DNA from: Lachnoanaerobaculum umeaense
GTDB lineage: Bacteria > Bacillota > Clostridia > Lachnospirales > Lachnospiraceae
DNA: 64,000 nt
Reading direction: 5' to 3'
Assembly: GCF_003589745.1 (NCBI RefSeq)
Contig: NZ_CP032364.1
Location: 1,984,001-2,048,000, forward strand
The notes beneath the pieces were generated by a model, which did not search any database, was not told the DNA's origin, and saw nothing but the letters and a program-made list of their open reading frames with translations. The position numbers and the translations under genes were made by a program. Positions 40,637 through 50,727 of the stretch are shown piece after piece; the stretch's first letter is position 1; every line of letters starts with the position of its first letter.

Positions 40637-41137
40637 TCATCCATTTTTTACATTTTGTAATTTTCCATCTAAGAATACTTCACTTAATTTTTCATCCTCA
40701 GTATAAACCAGCTTTAATGAGAAAAACTCTTCTCTCTCTTCCAAAAGCTTTAGAAAAATCTTATCTCCTTCCCATAGATTAAGATTTAATACTTCTTTTT
40801 TATCCACCCATTTCAAGATGCCTTCATTACATTCTATAGGCTCTCCAACCACATTCCTTCCTACAAACAGGTGCATATACTCTACTACTTCCTCTCCTCT
40901 CTTGCCATATACAAAGGTAACAATACCTCGAAAGTCAAAATCGCAAAGCTCATATCCTGTTTCTTCCCTTACCTCTCTGATAAGACAATCTTCAGGACTC
41001 TCCATTTCTTCAAAATGTCCTCCAACACCAATCCACTTATCTTTGTTTATATCATTTTTCTTGCTTACCCTATGTAACATCAAGTATTTATCATCTCTCT
41101 CAATATAACATAGAGTGCAGAGCTTAATTTTTCTCAT
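40637..41137 (-). CDS. Nudix hydrolase (MutT-like)
   Basis: The Nudix box is complete: G-x5-E-x7-REVREETGYEL within GGHFEEMESPEDCLIREV. The 166 residues and LCTLCYIERDDKYLMLHR start suggest an 8-oxo-dGTP diphosphatase type, removing oxidised nucleotides, but substrate is not proven. Its start overlaps the stop of the upstream SdpI-like gene (TAATG), indicating coupling. Confidence 0.9.
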   Translation of the reverse strand: MRKIKLCTLCYIERDDKYLMLHRVSKKNDINKDKWIGVGGHFEEMESPEDCLIREVREETGYELCDFDFRGIVTFVYGKRGEEVVEYMHLFVGRNVVGEPIECNEGILKWVDKKEVLNLNLWEGDKIFLKLLEEREEFFSLKLVYTEDEKLSEVFLDGKLQNVKNG

Positions 41138-41529
41138 TATTTGTCCTTCCTGTTTCCATACCTATCAAATCTTCTTCTAAGTGCTAATTCCGTAGGAATA
41201 ACCGGCAAAAGCATTACAACTAACTGAACACAACATATAATCATGCCGGCAAATCCGACAGTGTCTTTGTCTTTTCCCATAAAAAATAGTAATGGTATTA
41301 TGCTTATTACACCTAATACAATACCGGATCTAAACCAGAGCTTTCCAAAAAATCTCTGTGCATATTCCCAGGTTTCTTCATTTTTCATAGACATTGGCGT
41401 TCTATATCCAGAATATGCAAACTTACTTTTTGGCTTTTTGGGAGGTCTTTTATCATAAACATATCCAAAAATTATCATAGTCAACGGAATAAGTAAGTTC
41501 ATTACCAGCATAAAAATCCAAAAATTCAT
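41137..41529 (-). CDS. SdpI-like membrane protein
   Basis: A 130-residue protein with three membrane helices and the SdpI/YhfL motif SGYRTPMSMKNEETWEYAQRF. SdpI protects B. subtilis from the SdpC killing peptide, but most homologues have no known partner and none is encoded here. AAAGG precedes the start. Confidence 0.82.
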   Translation of the reverse strand: MNFWIFMLVMNLLIPLTMIIFGYVYDKRPPKKPKSKFAYSGYRTPMSMKNEETWEYAQRFFGKLWFRSGIVLGVISIIPLLFFMGKDKDTVGFAGMIICCVQLVVMLLPVIPTELALRRRFDRYGNRKDK

Positions 41530-41714
41530 AAATCCCCTTTCTATAAAATCCTGTATTTATATCATCTAAAAATTCCACATATCAACTTTATTTATGCTAT
41601 AATATTAACATATATGTTTTTGTACTTAAAGCTTTAATATTCTTATTTTTTTAGTATAATTTTACAGCTAAAAGTAAAAAATCTATAATTTAAACAAAAA
41701 GAAAGGTTTATCTC

Positions 41715-42854
41715 ATGAAGCTTATGCATCTATCCGATTTACACCTTGGAAAGCGTGTAAACGAATTTTCTATGTTGGAAGACCAAGTCTATATAATTAA
41801 TAAGATTATAAGTATAATAGACGATAAAAAACCTGACGGCATAATACTTGCCGGAGATATATATGACAAGCCCATTCCACCTGCTGAAGCTGTGGAACTT
41901 TTCGATGTCTTCTTATACAAGCTTTCACAAAGAAATATAAAGGTATTTATAATAAGTGGCAATCATGATTCTGCCGAGCGTATTGCCTTTGGCTCCAGAC
42001 TTTTTGATAAGTCCGGTATATATCTTTCCCCTGTATATGATGGAAAGATTTCACCTATTGAACTAAATGATGATTATGGCAAGATAAATATATACATGTT
42101 GCCATTTATTAAGCCTGTGCATGTCAGAAGATTCTTCCCTGATGAAGAAATATCCTCATACACAGATGCAGTGTACACTGTAATCAAAAATATGAATATG
42201 GATAATGATATTAGAAATATTCTTATAACTCACCAATTTGTTACCGGTTCTTCGCGTACAGAATCTGAAGATATTTCTGTTGGTGGTAGTGATAATGTAG
42301 ATTCCATAGTTTTCAAAGACTTTGACTATGTAGCACTTGGACATATTCACCGCTCTCAAAGCTGCGGAAGTGAATATATAAGATATTGTGGCACACCGCT
42401 AAAATACTCATTTTCTGAAGCAAATGATACAAAGAGTATAACACTACTTGATATCAATGAAAAAGGTAATATAAAACTTGATTTTATACCTCTCACACCA
42501 CTTCGTGATATGGTAGAAATAAAAGGTACTTACAACGAACTTATACTTAAAAGTTTTTATGAGAATACTACATTACAAAAGGATTATGTTCATATAACAT
42601 TGACAGATGAAGAAGATATACCTGATGTCATAACCAAGCTACGTGTAGTTTATAAGAATATTATGAAGCTTGACTATGACAATAATAGAACCAGAAGTAT
42701 TTCTGAAATTAGCCTTATTAATGATATGGAGTCTAAATCTCCACTCGAATTATTTGATATATTCTATGAATCAAGAAATGGACAATATTTGAGTGATGTA
42801 CAAAGAGATTTTATGGAAAATATTATTGAGGATATTTGGAGGAATAAACAATGA
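41715..42854 (+). CDS. sbcD: Exonuclease SbcD (Mre11-like)
   Basis: The metallophosphoesterase motifs are present: SDLHLGKRV, GDIYDK, SGNHDSAER, ITHQF and ALGHIHR. SbcD is the nuclease subunit of SbcCD, which cleaves DNA hairpins and ends. Length of 379 is normal. The stop overlaps the sbcC start by four bases. Confidence 0.96.
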   Translation: MKLMHLSDLHLGKRVNEFSMLEDQVYIINKIISIIDDKKPDGIILAGDIYDKPIPPAEAVELFDVFLYKLSQRNIKVFIISGNHDSAERIAFGSRLFDKSGIYLSPVYDGKISPIELNDDYGKINIYMLPFIKPVHVRRFFPDEEISSYTDAVYTVIKNMNMDNDIRNILITHQFVTGSSRTESEDISVGGSDNVDSIVFKDFDYVALGHIHRSQSCGSEYIRYCGTPLKYSFSEANDTKSITLLDINEKGNIKLDFIPLTPLRDMVEIKGTYNELILKSFYENTTLQKDYVHITLTDEEDIPDVITKLRVVYKNIMKLDYDNNRTRSISEISLINDMESKSPLELFDIFYESRNGQYLSDVQRDFMENIIEDIWRNKQ

Positions 42855-45616
42855 GACCGATAAAATTAACTCTTTCAGCATTTGGCCCCTATGCCGGAAA
42901 GATCGAATTTGACTTTGATAAATTGGGTACAGGTGGACTCTATCTTATAACCGGCGATACAGGTGCCGGTAAAACAACTATATTTGATGCTATTACCTAT
43001 GCACTCTACGGTGATCCAAGTGGCAATAATAGAGAAGTTTCCATGTTTCGCTCAAAATATGCCGATATTAAAACACCAACATTTGTACGACTTGTTTTCA
43101 ACTATAAAGGAAAAGAATACACTATTGAAAGAAATCCAGAATATGAAAGAGCTGCACAACGTGGAAGTGGACTTACCAAGCAAACAGCAGGTGTAGAACT
43201 TATTCTGCCTGACGGAAAACCTCTTACAAAGACTAAGGAAGTAGACAATGCCATAAATAATATTATAGGCATTAACAGAGAACAGTTTTGCCAAATCGCA
43301 ATGATTGCACAGGGTGATTTTTTAAAGCTTTTGATTTCGCCTACCAAGGATAGAATTGAAATATTTAGGCATATCTTTAAAACAAAACTTTATTCTGATT
43401 TACAGGATAGATTAAAGTCAGAATTATCTGTACTTAATAATGATTGTTCAAAAATCAAACAAAGTATATCACAGTACATAAGTGGAATAAACTGTTCCGA
43501 TTCTTCGCTTTTATCCCTTGATGTTACAAAGGCAAAAAAAGGTGATTTACCCACAGATGAATGTATCTTACTCATTGAAAATCTACTATCTGAAGATACA
43601 TTAGCTGAAAAAAAGGCTGATAATGCTATAACTGAAATAGAAAAGCAACTGGATATATTAAAAATAAATATTGAGCGTGGCAAGACTTATCTAAGAGCAA
43701 AGCAGGACTTTGATCAAAATGAAATTAATATTTCAAAGCTCACCGAAGAAATGCTGTCTCTTACAAAAGCATTAGAAGAAGAGCAGAAAAAAAATTCTCT
43801 TCAGAATGATCTTGCCAAGGCTTCCGCTGCCATAGAAGCGCAGTTGCTTGAGTATGATGAGCTAAGCCAAAAAGAATCAGCCTTTAAAAACAATGCTTTA
43901 AATATAGAAAAAAATAATGCTGCACTTACAAAGAACAACAAAGAAATTGAGGTTTTAAAAGCTCAAATAGAAAGTTTGACCGAGGAATCAAAAACTCTGC
44001 AAAAATCCGGCGAGCAAAAAATTTTATTTGCAAATCAAAAAGCACTTCATAAGGAGAGTCTGTCAAAGTTGGATACTTTATTAAAGAGCATGGAAAACCT
44101 AAAAAAAATTGATGCTCAATACAAAGATGCGGCAAAAAAATATGAAGCAAAAAAAGCTGCGGCAAATGAGATTAAAATATCATATGACTTAAAATATGAC
44201 CTTTATCTTGATGCTCAAGCAGGTATTTTGGCTGAAACTTTGGTAGATAATATGCCCTGTCCGGTATGTGGTTCCACCTCACATCCACAAAAGGCAATTA
44301 AACCTACCGATGTGCCCAAAAAAGATGAACTTGATATCCTTAAAGCTAAGCTTGCAAAAGCAGATGATGAAAAAACCGAGGCAAATAAAGAGTCCGCAAA
44401 GTTAAAAGGTATGCGAGAAGAAAAAAAAGATTCTACAGTGTCCTCTATCAAGGAATTACTTGGAGATATTGATATGAACAATGCTACCTATATTACAAAG
44501 GCTAAAATAAATGAACTTGAGAGTAATATTGCAGTGCTTGACCAAAAAATCCAAGCAGAAGAAAAAAACATTGCCAGAAAAGAGTATATTGAAAATGAGC
44601 TCCCCAAATCTCGTACAAAGCTTGAAGATTTACAAAAAGGTATAACTTCTATAAGCAATGAAATAAGTGCTTTATCATCAAAGAATGATTCACTAAATGC
44701 CGAAATTATTGATTTGAAATCCAAACTTAGATTTTCTTCAAGGCTTGAAGCAAACAATGAAATACAAAAAAACAATGCAATGATTTCAAAAATCAAAAGA
44801 GATATAGAACTTGCTTCAGAGAGAGAAAAAGAATGTAGTGTAAATCTTGCCTCTGCCAAAACCAGAAGAGAAGAACTTTTTAAACAAATAGAAGGCAAAC
44901 AGGAAATTGACCTTGAAGCTGAAAATAATAATCTCAGTGAACTTGAAAGAAACAAGATTCAGCTTGACAAAAAAAAGCAAAATATTCATAGCCGAATAGT
45001 AAATAATAGGTCAAACTGTGACAATATAAAGCAAAAATCTTCCGAGCTTATAGCTATTGAAAAAAAATACACATGGGTAAAGGCTCTGTCAGATACTGCA
45101 AACGGCAACATCACTGGAAAGGATAAAATAATGCTTGAAACCTATATTCAAATGCATTATTTTGACAGAATAATTTCCAGAGCCAACACTAGACTTATGA
45201 TAATGACCGGTGGTCAATATGACCTTATTCGAAGAGAAGAGGCCCTTAGTAAAGTCGGTCAAAGCGGTCTTGACCTTGATGTAATTGACCACTACAACGG
45301 TACTACAAGAAGTGTAAAATCTCTCTCCGGTGGTGAATCATTTAAAGCTTCTTTAGCTTTAGCACTTGGACTCTCTGATGAGATTCAATCATCTGCCGGC
45401 GGTATACAGCTAGATACTATGTTTATTGATGAGGGCTTCGGCTCACTTGATGAAGACTCTCTTTCCCAAGCAATGAATGCCCTTGCCTCACTTGCAAGCA
45501 GCAATAAGCTTATTGGCATCATCTCCCATGTGGGTGAACTCAAGCAAAAAATCGACAAACAAATCGTTGTTAAAAAGAATAAGACCGGTGGAAGCAAGGC
45601 TGATATTATAGCATAA
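42851..45616 (+). CDS. sbcC: Exonuclease subunit SbcC (Rad50-like)
   Basis: An SMC-like ATPase of 921 residues: Walker A GDTGAGKTTIFDAI, long coiled coils, zinc hook CPVCGSTSHPQ (~470), ABC signature LSGGESFKASLALALG and Walker B MFIDEGFGSLDED. It drives ATP-dependent opening of the SbcD nuclease. An IS1182-type element begins a few bases behind its stop codon. Confidence 0.96.
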   Translation: MRPIKLTLSAFGPYAGKIEFDFDKLGTGGLYLITGDTGAGKTTIFDAITYALYGDPSGNNREVSMFRSKYADIKTPTFVRLVFNYKGKEYTIERNPEYERAAQRGSGLTKQTAGVELILPDGKPLTKTKEVDNAINNIIGINREQFCQIAMIAQGDFLKLLISPTKDRIEIFRHIFKTKLYSDLQDRLKSELSVLNNDCSKIKQSISQYISGINCSDSSLLSLDVTKAKKGDLPTDECILLIENLLSEDTLAEKKADNAITEIEKQLDILKINIERGKTYLRAKQDFDQNEINISKLTEEMLSLTKALEEEQKKNSLQNDLAKASAAIEAQLLEYDELSQKESAFKNNALNIEKNNAALTKNNKEIEVLKAQIESLTEESKTLQKSGEQKILFANQKALHKESLSKLDTLLKSMENLKKIDAQYKDAAKKYEAKKAAANEIKISYDLKYDLYLDAQAGILAETLVDNMPCPVCGSTSHPQKAIKPTDVPKKDELDILKAKLAKADDEKTEANKESAKLKGMREEKKDSTVSSIKELLGDIDMNNATYITKAKINELESNIAVLDQKIQAEEKNIARKEYIENELPKSRTKLEDLQKGITSISNEISALSSKNDSLNAEIIDLKSKLRFSSRLEANNEIQKNNAMISKIKRDIELASEREKECSVNLASAKTRREELFKQIEGKQEIDLEAENNNLSELERNKIQLDKKKQNIHSRIVNNRSNCDNIKQKSSELIAIEKKYTWVKALSDTANGNITGKDKIMLETYIQMHYFDRIISRANTRLMIMTGGQYDLIRREEALSKVGQSGLDLDVIDHYNGTTRSVKSLSGGESFKASLALALGLSDEIQSSAGGIQLDTMFIDEGFGSLDEDSLSQAMNALASLASSNKLIGIISHVGELKQKIDKQIVVKKNKTGGSKADIIA

Positions 45617-45657
45617 ACAAAAGGGGCTGTCGGGAAATGATAGTCATAAGAAAGGGT

Positions 45658-45682
45658 GGTGTGACTCAAAACGAGTCACACC
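45658..45682. terminator. Hairpin at the IS1182 left end
   Basis: GGTGTGACTC-aaaac-GAGTCACACC. It probably shields the transposase from outside transcription; it would also terminate sbcDC transcripts. Confidence 0.6.
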
Positions 45683-45754
45683 TCCCTAAGTTTTTACATA
45701 AAAAAAGATGGCTAACGATAACCATCTTTCTCCGTTACATGTTATAATGTAACT

Positions 45755-47509
45755 ATGCTTACAGTTAATTATTATAACGACTTTTTTGAAATAGGTCAAC
45801 AGAAAATCAACTTTAGCTTCTATGAATTGAGTTTACCCGATGACGATCCAGTCTATACCCTAAAAAAAGTTATGGAGGATTTAGATTTTTCCGGACTATT
45901 AGCCAATTGTTCGGACAAGGGAAGAACAGGGTACAACCCGATCATGATGTATGCAGTTATTACTTATGCAAATATGCTTGGAATACGCTCTATTGATCGT
46001 ATTGTGGATTTATGTGAAAGAGATATTGCTTTTATCTGGCTTACTCAAGGGAGGAAGCCTAAAAGAGATGCTTTTTATGAATTTAAAAGTAAGAAACTTA
46101 CTTCAGATATTTTGGATGACTTAAACTATCAGTTTATGAGACGATTACAAAAGGAAGGATTTGTAACATTAAAAGAATTGTTTATTGATGGAACAAAAAT
46201 AGAAGCTAATGCTAATCGTTATACTTTTGTATGGCGTGGAAGTATTAATTATCATCTTGCAGGTCTGCTGGATTCTATTGATAAGCTTTATTCAGACTAT
46301 AATTCTTTTTTACAAGATAATGGATTTGGTTAAAAGTACGAGCTTGGAAATGCACAAATGTTTGTGATTGACGGGATTGATAGAGTTAGAGATATTATTG
46401 AAAAGAACAGAAAAAGAAAGATTACGAAACATAAAAAGCTATCTAATAACCGTATTATAGAGATTGATAACTGCTCGCCTATTGAAATACTTAAGCTTCA
46501 GAAAAACCTTATGACTATTGCTGACGGAGAAGGTATTGTATTTGTTAACGGAAAGGGTAAGAGAAAGCCAAAGCTTCAACAACTCTATGAAGAACTTGAA
46601 CATTGTGGACAGCGATTAATACACTATAAAGAATGTTTTGAGATTATGGGGAAAGATAGAAACAGCTATTCCAAAACTGATTTGGAAGCAACCTTTATGC
46701 GAATGAAGGAAGATCATATGCTGAATGGGCAGCTAAAGCCTGCATACAATGTACAGATAGCAGTAGAGAATTATTTTATTGTACATAGTTATGTAAGTAA
46801 TGATCGTACAGACTATAACACACTGATTCCGGTCCTTGAAAAGTATAAGAAAGCATTTGGAGAAGTGCTTGAAGAAGTTACGGCAGATAGCGGCTATTGT
46901 AGTGAGAAAAATCTCTTATATCTAAAAGAAAATAAGATAGATAGTTATATAAAACTACAGGATCATGAAAAACGAAAAACAAGAGCATACAGTAAAGATA
47001 TAGGTAAATACTACAACATGAAGACAACAGTATTTGAGGATGAGCAAGTCTATATCTGTCATGACGGCCGTGAACTGAGACATATCAACACAGAAAAGAA
47101 AGAACAGAATGGTTATACACAAACATATGAAGTATATGGATGTTCAGACTGTAGTGGATGTGAACATAAGTCTAAATGTTTATACAAGTATAATCCTGAT
47201 AAAGATATTGATAAGAATAAAGTAATGAAGATCAATGAAGTATGGGAAGAGCTCCGAGAGAAGTCACATGCTAACATACAGAGTGAAAAAGGTATTCTGA
47301 AACGACAGATACGCTCTATTCAAACAGAAGGTCATTTTGGAGATATTAAAGAGAATGAAGATTTCCGACGCTTTAACTATCGTACTTCAGATAAGGTATA
47401 TAAAGAATTTATGCTTTTTGCGATAGGAAGAAATATAAACAAATATCATCGTTTTCTCTACGCAAAACTAAAGAAATTTGAAGGAAAACCACAGGAGAAA
47501 ACCGCATAG
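45755..47509 (+). pseudogene. IS1182-family transposase, in-frame stop
   Basis: The DDE transposase of IS1182 (FYELSLPDDDPVYTLKK, LFIDGTKIEANANRYTFVW, TADSGYCSEKNLLYLK, VYGCSDCSGCEHKSKC, IQTEGHFGDIKEN) runs in one frame but is cut by TAA at 46331-46333 (GFG-stop-KYELGNAQ). Joined length is about 585 residues, close to normal for the family. The element is therefore probably immobile without help, unless the stop is read through or is a sequencing error. Confidence 0.85.
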
Positions 47510-47748
47510 TAAAAAATGCAAAAGCAAAATTTCAGCCAAGGGGGTTTTATGCCCAAAAATAGACAGCATAATAGAAAAACAAAATATCCTGACAAAGTCA
47601 CAAAGCCAAAACGCCTTGTACTTGTCAGGATATTTCTATTTTGTTCTGTAGGGATTAAAATTCAGTATTTCCCGACAGCTCCAATTTTTATTATAAAATC
47701 TTTAATACTATTTTTTAATCCACTCTCCTAAAGATCCGTCTGAAATCT

Positions 47749-48515
47749 GTAAGCGTCAATTCAAGTACGCCTCCACATAAATACACTTCTACTATAAAAT
47801 AGCTTCATACTAAATATATGGAGGTGCCTATGGCTAAATATCCTAAAGAAGAAAAAGAGCGATGAGCAAGTCATATGTATGGGTGTATAGAACAAGCAAA
47901 TACAATACACATCCTGCAGTATTGTATGAATGCACACTTGGTCGAAGCGGAGACTATGCAAAACAAGGAGAGACTTATCTTAGAAAGTTATTTCAACTGG
48001 AAACTAAAGCTGATGAAGCTGAGCTTTCATTGAGAGAACGCTTAGAGATGCGAAGTATTAGATGAGTTTTATAGCTGGATTTCACAAATAGAATCAAAAA
48101 TCCTTCCTAAAAGTTTAATAGGGAAGGCTATTACTTATGCCATAAATCAAAAAGAGTACTTGGAGAACTTTTTAAAGGATGGAAGAATACAATTAAGTAA
48201 TAATCTTGTCACGCAAAGTGTGAAGCCATTTGTTATAGGTAGGTCTAATTGGCTATTTGCGAATACACCTAATGGAGCTAATGCCTCAACAATAATATAT
48301 AGTATAATTCAAAGTGCAATACTTAATAACCTGATACCACAAAAATATCTTACATTTGTTTTTGATACCATACAGTCAGGTAGAGAAGCTTCAAGCCTAG
48401 TACCTTGGTCAGATGAGATTCCTGAGAGTTGTAAAAATAAAAAGTCATAGGATTAGAATGATAAGTTCTAGTTCTATAACTTTTTTGCTCTATGTGTACT
48501 TAGCTTGACGCTTAC
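47749..48515 (+). mobile_element. IS66 derivative 1, internally deleted
   Basis: The ends are GTAAGCGTCAATTCAAGTACGC and, inverted, GTAAGCGTCAAGCTAAGTACAC. Inside are the start of the accessory gene (MAKYPKEEKER) fused to TnpC pieces (VWVYRTSKYNTHPAVLYECTLGRSGDYA; LSNNLVTQSVKPFVIGRSNWLFANTPNGA). It cannot encode a functional transposase. Confidence 0.85.
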
Positions 48516-48595
48516 AAAAATCATAGAGAAACGAGGACAAAACGAAAATTAAAATACAGAAACATAAGAAAAAGTAACGAAAAGAGAGGAATAGT

Positions 48596-48690
48596 CCCTT
48601 GTCTACAAGGGCGCACTTATACACCTTAACAGGTGCGTGCGTTCTCCGAAGGCTCTTGCAGAGGGCATATCAGCTAAAGCTGATACAGGG
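48596..48690 (-). other. Candidate oriT of the MobQ-type relaxase
   Basis: TAAGTGCGCCCT on the minus strand (48619-48608) matches the nic consensus of RSF1010/pGO1/pIP501-type origins. An adjacent inverted repeat CCCTTGTCTACAAGGG (48596-48611) and further hairpins (TATCAGCT-aa-AGCTGATA) lie between it and the relaxase gene. Confidence 0.75.
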
Positions 48691-48744
48691 GAGCTACACT
48701 CCCCTACGGAAATAAATTTCCTACCCCTTGTGTACTTCCCCAAA

Positions 48745-48775
48745 AAAATCGGATAAAAAGTTATCCGATTTTTTT
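48745..48775 (+). terminator. Intrinsic terminator upstream of the relaxase
   Basis: AAATCGGATAA-aaag-TTATCCGATTT followed by TTTT. Confidence 0.7.
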
Positions 48776-48835
48776 AGAAAGTCTTATCTATCGCCACTAT
48801 AACCATATCGAAAAATGGAAAGGAGGTTTTTGACT

Positions 48836-50157
48836 ATGGCGATATATCATCTTTGCATAAAGATTATCTCAAGAGGCAAAGGCAAAAGTGCAGTAGCAGC
48901 TTCCGCCTATCGAAGTGGCGAAAAGATAAAAAACGAGTATGACGGCATAGTCCATGACTTTACAAGAAAAGGAGGAATAGCCCATACAGAAATCCTATTG
49001 CCACAAAATGCACCACAGGCATTTTTAGACAGGGGAACATTATGGGATAGCGTAGAGAAAATAGAAAAGAGTAAAAACTCACAGCTTGCAAGAGAAATCG
49101 AAATTGCTTTACCTAAAGAACTAAATCGAGAAAAACAGATTGAACTTGTTAGGGAGTATGTAAAAGATAATTTTGTATATGTTGATATGTGTGCCGACAT
49201 TGCCCTACACGATAAAAATAACGGAAACCCACACGCTCATATCTTACTTACCATGCGACCGTTAAACGAAGATACAACATGGGGAGCAAAATCAAAAAAA
49301 GAATATATCCTTGATGAAAATGGAGAAAAGCATGGGCAGATATTACAAACAAATATCTTAAAGAAAACAACATACAGGAAAAAGTAGATTATCGTTCTTA
49401 TCAAAGACAGGGGATAGAACATATACCGACTATTCATTTAGGCATATATGCAACTCAAATGGAGAAGAAAGGCATAGCCACAGATAGAGGAAATATTAAC
49501 CGAGAAATCAAACATCAAAACAATCTATTAAGAGAAATCACAAGAAGAATAAAAGCCTTGTTAAATTGGATAAGAGGAATTGGAAAAGAAGAAAAAGCAG
49601 AAAATGAAAACATCAAATCCACCCTCCCACCCAAAGAAAATTTACTATAGGTTTTTGAAAATCTTATCCGTAAAAATGCAGATAACCATAATATAGACTT
49701 AGAACAATACATTGAAAGCTATCAATTCTTAAAAGAGAAAAATATCATTTCCTTATCTGAACTGAAAGAAAGTATAGTTACTTTAAGAGATAAGAATTAC
49801 AAGACCACAAGAGCATTAAAAGATACTGAGAAAAAGATTGATGAAAAAACACAACTCATAGACCAATCAGAAAAATATTTGAAGTATAAGGACACATACA
49901 AAGTCTATAACAAATTAAAGAAAAGCAAACAGGAAGATTTTTACAATGAACATGCTGCTGAGATTATTTTATTTGAAAGTGTGAAGAAATATTTGAGGGA
50001 GCATTTAAAAGAAAGCAATACTTTAGCTATTAGAAAATGGAAATTAGAGGTAAAAACTTTGAAGAAAGAAAAACAGAATTTATATAATCAAATATTAGAA
50101 ATGCGGGAAGATATTGAACAGGCAGAAAAAGTTAAGGCTTGTTTAGAGCAGTTGTAA
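48836..50157 (+). pseudogene. MobA/MobL (MobQ) relaxase, decayed
   Basis: The intact N-terminal relaxase domain has the catalytic start MAIYHLCIKIISRGKGKSAV and the metal-binding HDKNNGNPHAHILLTMR. At about 49360 a frameshift and probable internal deletion lead to KENNIQEKVDYRSYQRQG and IPTIHLG in another frame; a TAG at 49648 interrupts the coiled-coil C-terminus, which continues to 50157. I chose ATG at 48836 after AAAGGAGG. The remnant indicates a former mobilisable plasmid or integrative mobilisable element. Confidence 0.85.
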
Positions 50158-50295
50158 AAAAAAGAAAGGCAACTTACAAAAAGTAATAATCATGATTTAG
50201 GGATTTAAAAATTCTGAAATTTGATACAACATTAATTTTAATAATCTAATAAATATGAATTTATAGAGAACTTTTAGAAATTAAAAAAACATATC

Positions 50296-50366
50296 AAATA
50301 TTTTTGAATTGATGTTGACAAACTGTTTTTATTGGGCATATAATAAATACATCAAAAATATTTGAT
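50296..50366. promoter_or_regulatory. arsR promoter and operator region
   Basis: TTGACA (near 50322) is followed by TATAAT (near 50339). CATCAAAAATATTTGATG at 50350-50367 is an almost perfect inverted repeat overlapping the start site, and ATCAAATATTTTTGA lies upstream at 50295. A further ATCAAAAATATTTAAT lies at 50694 before the permease gene. Confidence 0.65.
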
Positions 50367-50378
50367 GTGAGGTTGTCT

Positions 50379-50648
50379 ATGAAAAAATATGAAGATAATG
50401 CTATGGTGTTTAAGGCTCTTTCCGATTCAAAAAGATTAAAAATACTAGATATGATCCATAACGAAGAAAAATGTGCCTGTGTACTACTTGAAAAACTTGA
50501 TTTGACTCAGTCCGGATTATCTTATCATATGAGAATTTTAAGTGAAGCAGGTATAGTAAATTTCAGACAGGATGGAAAATGGACGCATTACAGTATTAAT
50601 GAAAAAGGGATACAAGAAGCAAAAAAAATATTAGACGATTATCTATAA
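50379..50648 (+). CDS. arsR: ArsR/SmtB-family metalloregulator
   Basis: A winged helix of 89 residues with FKALSDSKRLKILDMIH and LTQSGLSYHMRILSEAGIVNFRQDGKW. The metal site EKCACVLLEKL has the Cys-x-Cys of ArsR-type As(III)/Sb(III) sensors. It would repress the following operon. An A/T-rich palindrome TCAAATATTTTTGA-like region at 50296-50360 (ATCAAATATTTTTGAA ... ATCAAAAATATTTGATG) is the probable operator. Confidence 0.88.
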   Translation: MKKYEDNAMVFKALSDSKRLKILDMIHNEEKCACVLLEKLDLTQSGLSYHMRILSEAGIVNFRQDGKWTHYSINEKGIQEAKKILDDYL

Positions 50649-50727
50649 GTTTTTAGTCATCCAATGTAGGATGACTAAAAAAATAAATAACACATCAAAA
50701 ATATTTAATATGTTAGGAGGTAATGTA

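Larger units (their letters stand above)
45624..47682 (+). mobile_element. IS1182-family insertion sequence
   Basis: The inverted ends are GGGCTGTCGGGAAAT (45624-45638) and, inverted, GGAGCTGTCGGGAAAT (ending 47682). It starts directly behind sbcC and carries an interrupted transposase. No clear target duplication is visible. Confidence 0.85.

Noticed and set aside
41137-41529. SdpI-like gene as immunity for a peptide killing system
   Set aside because: No SdpA/B/C-like genes are nearby; the adjacent gene is a Nudix hydrolase.
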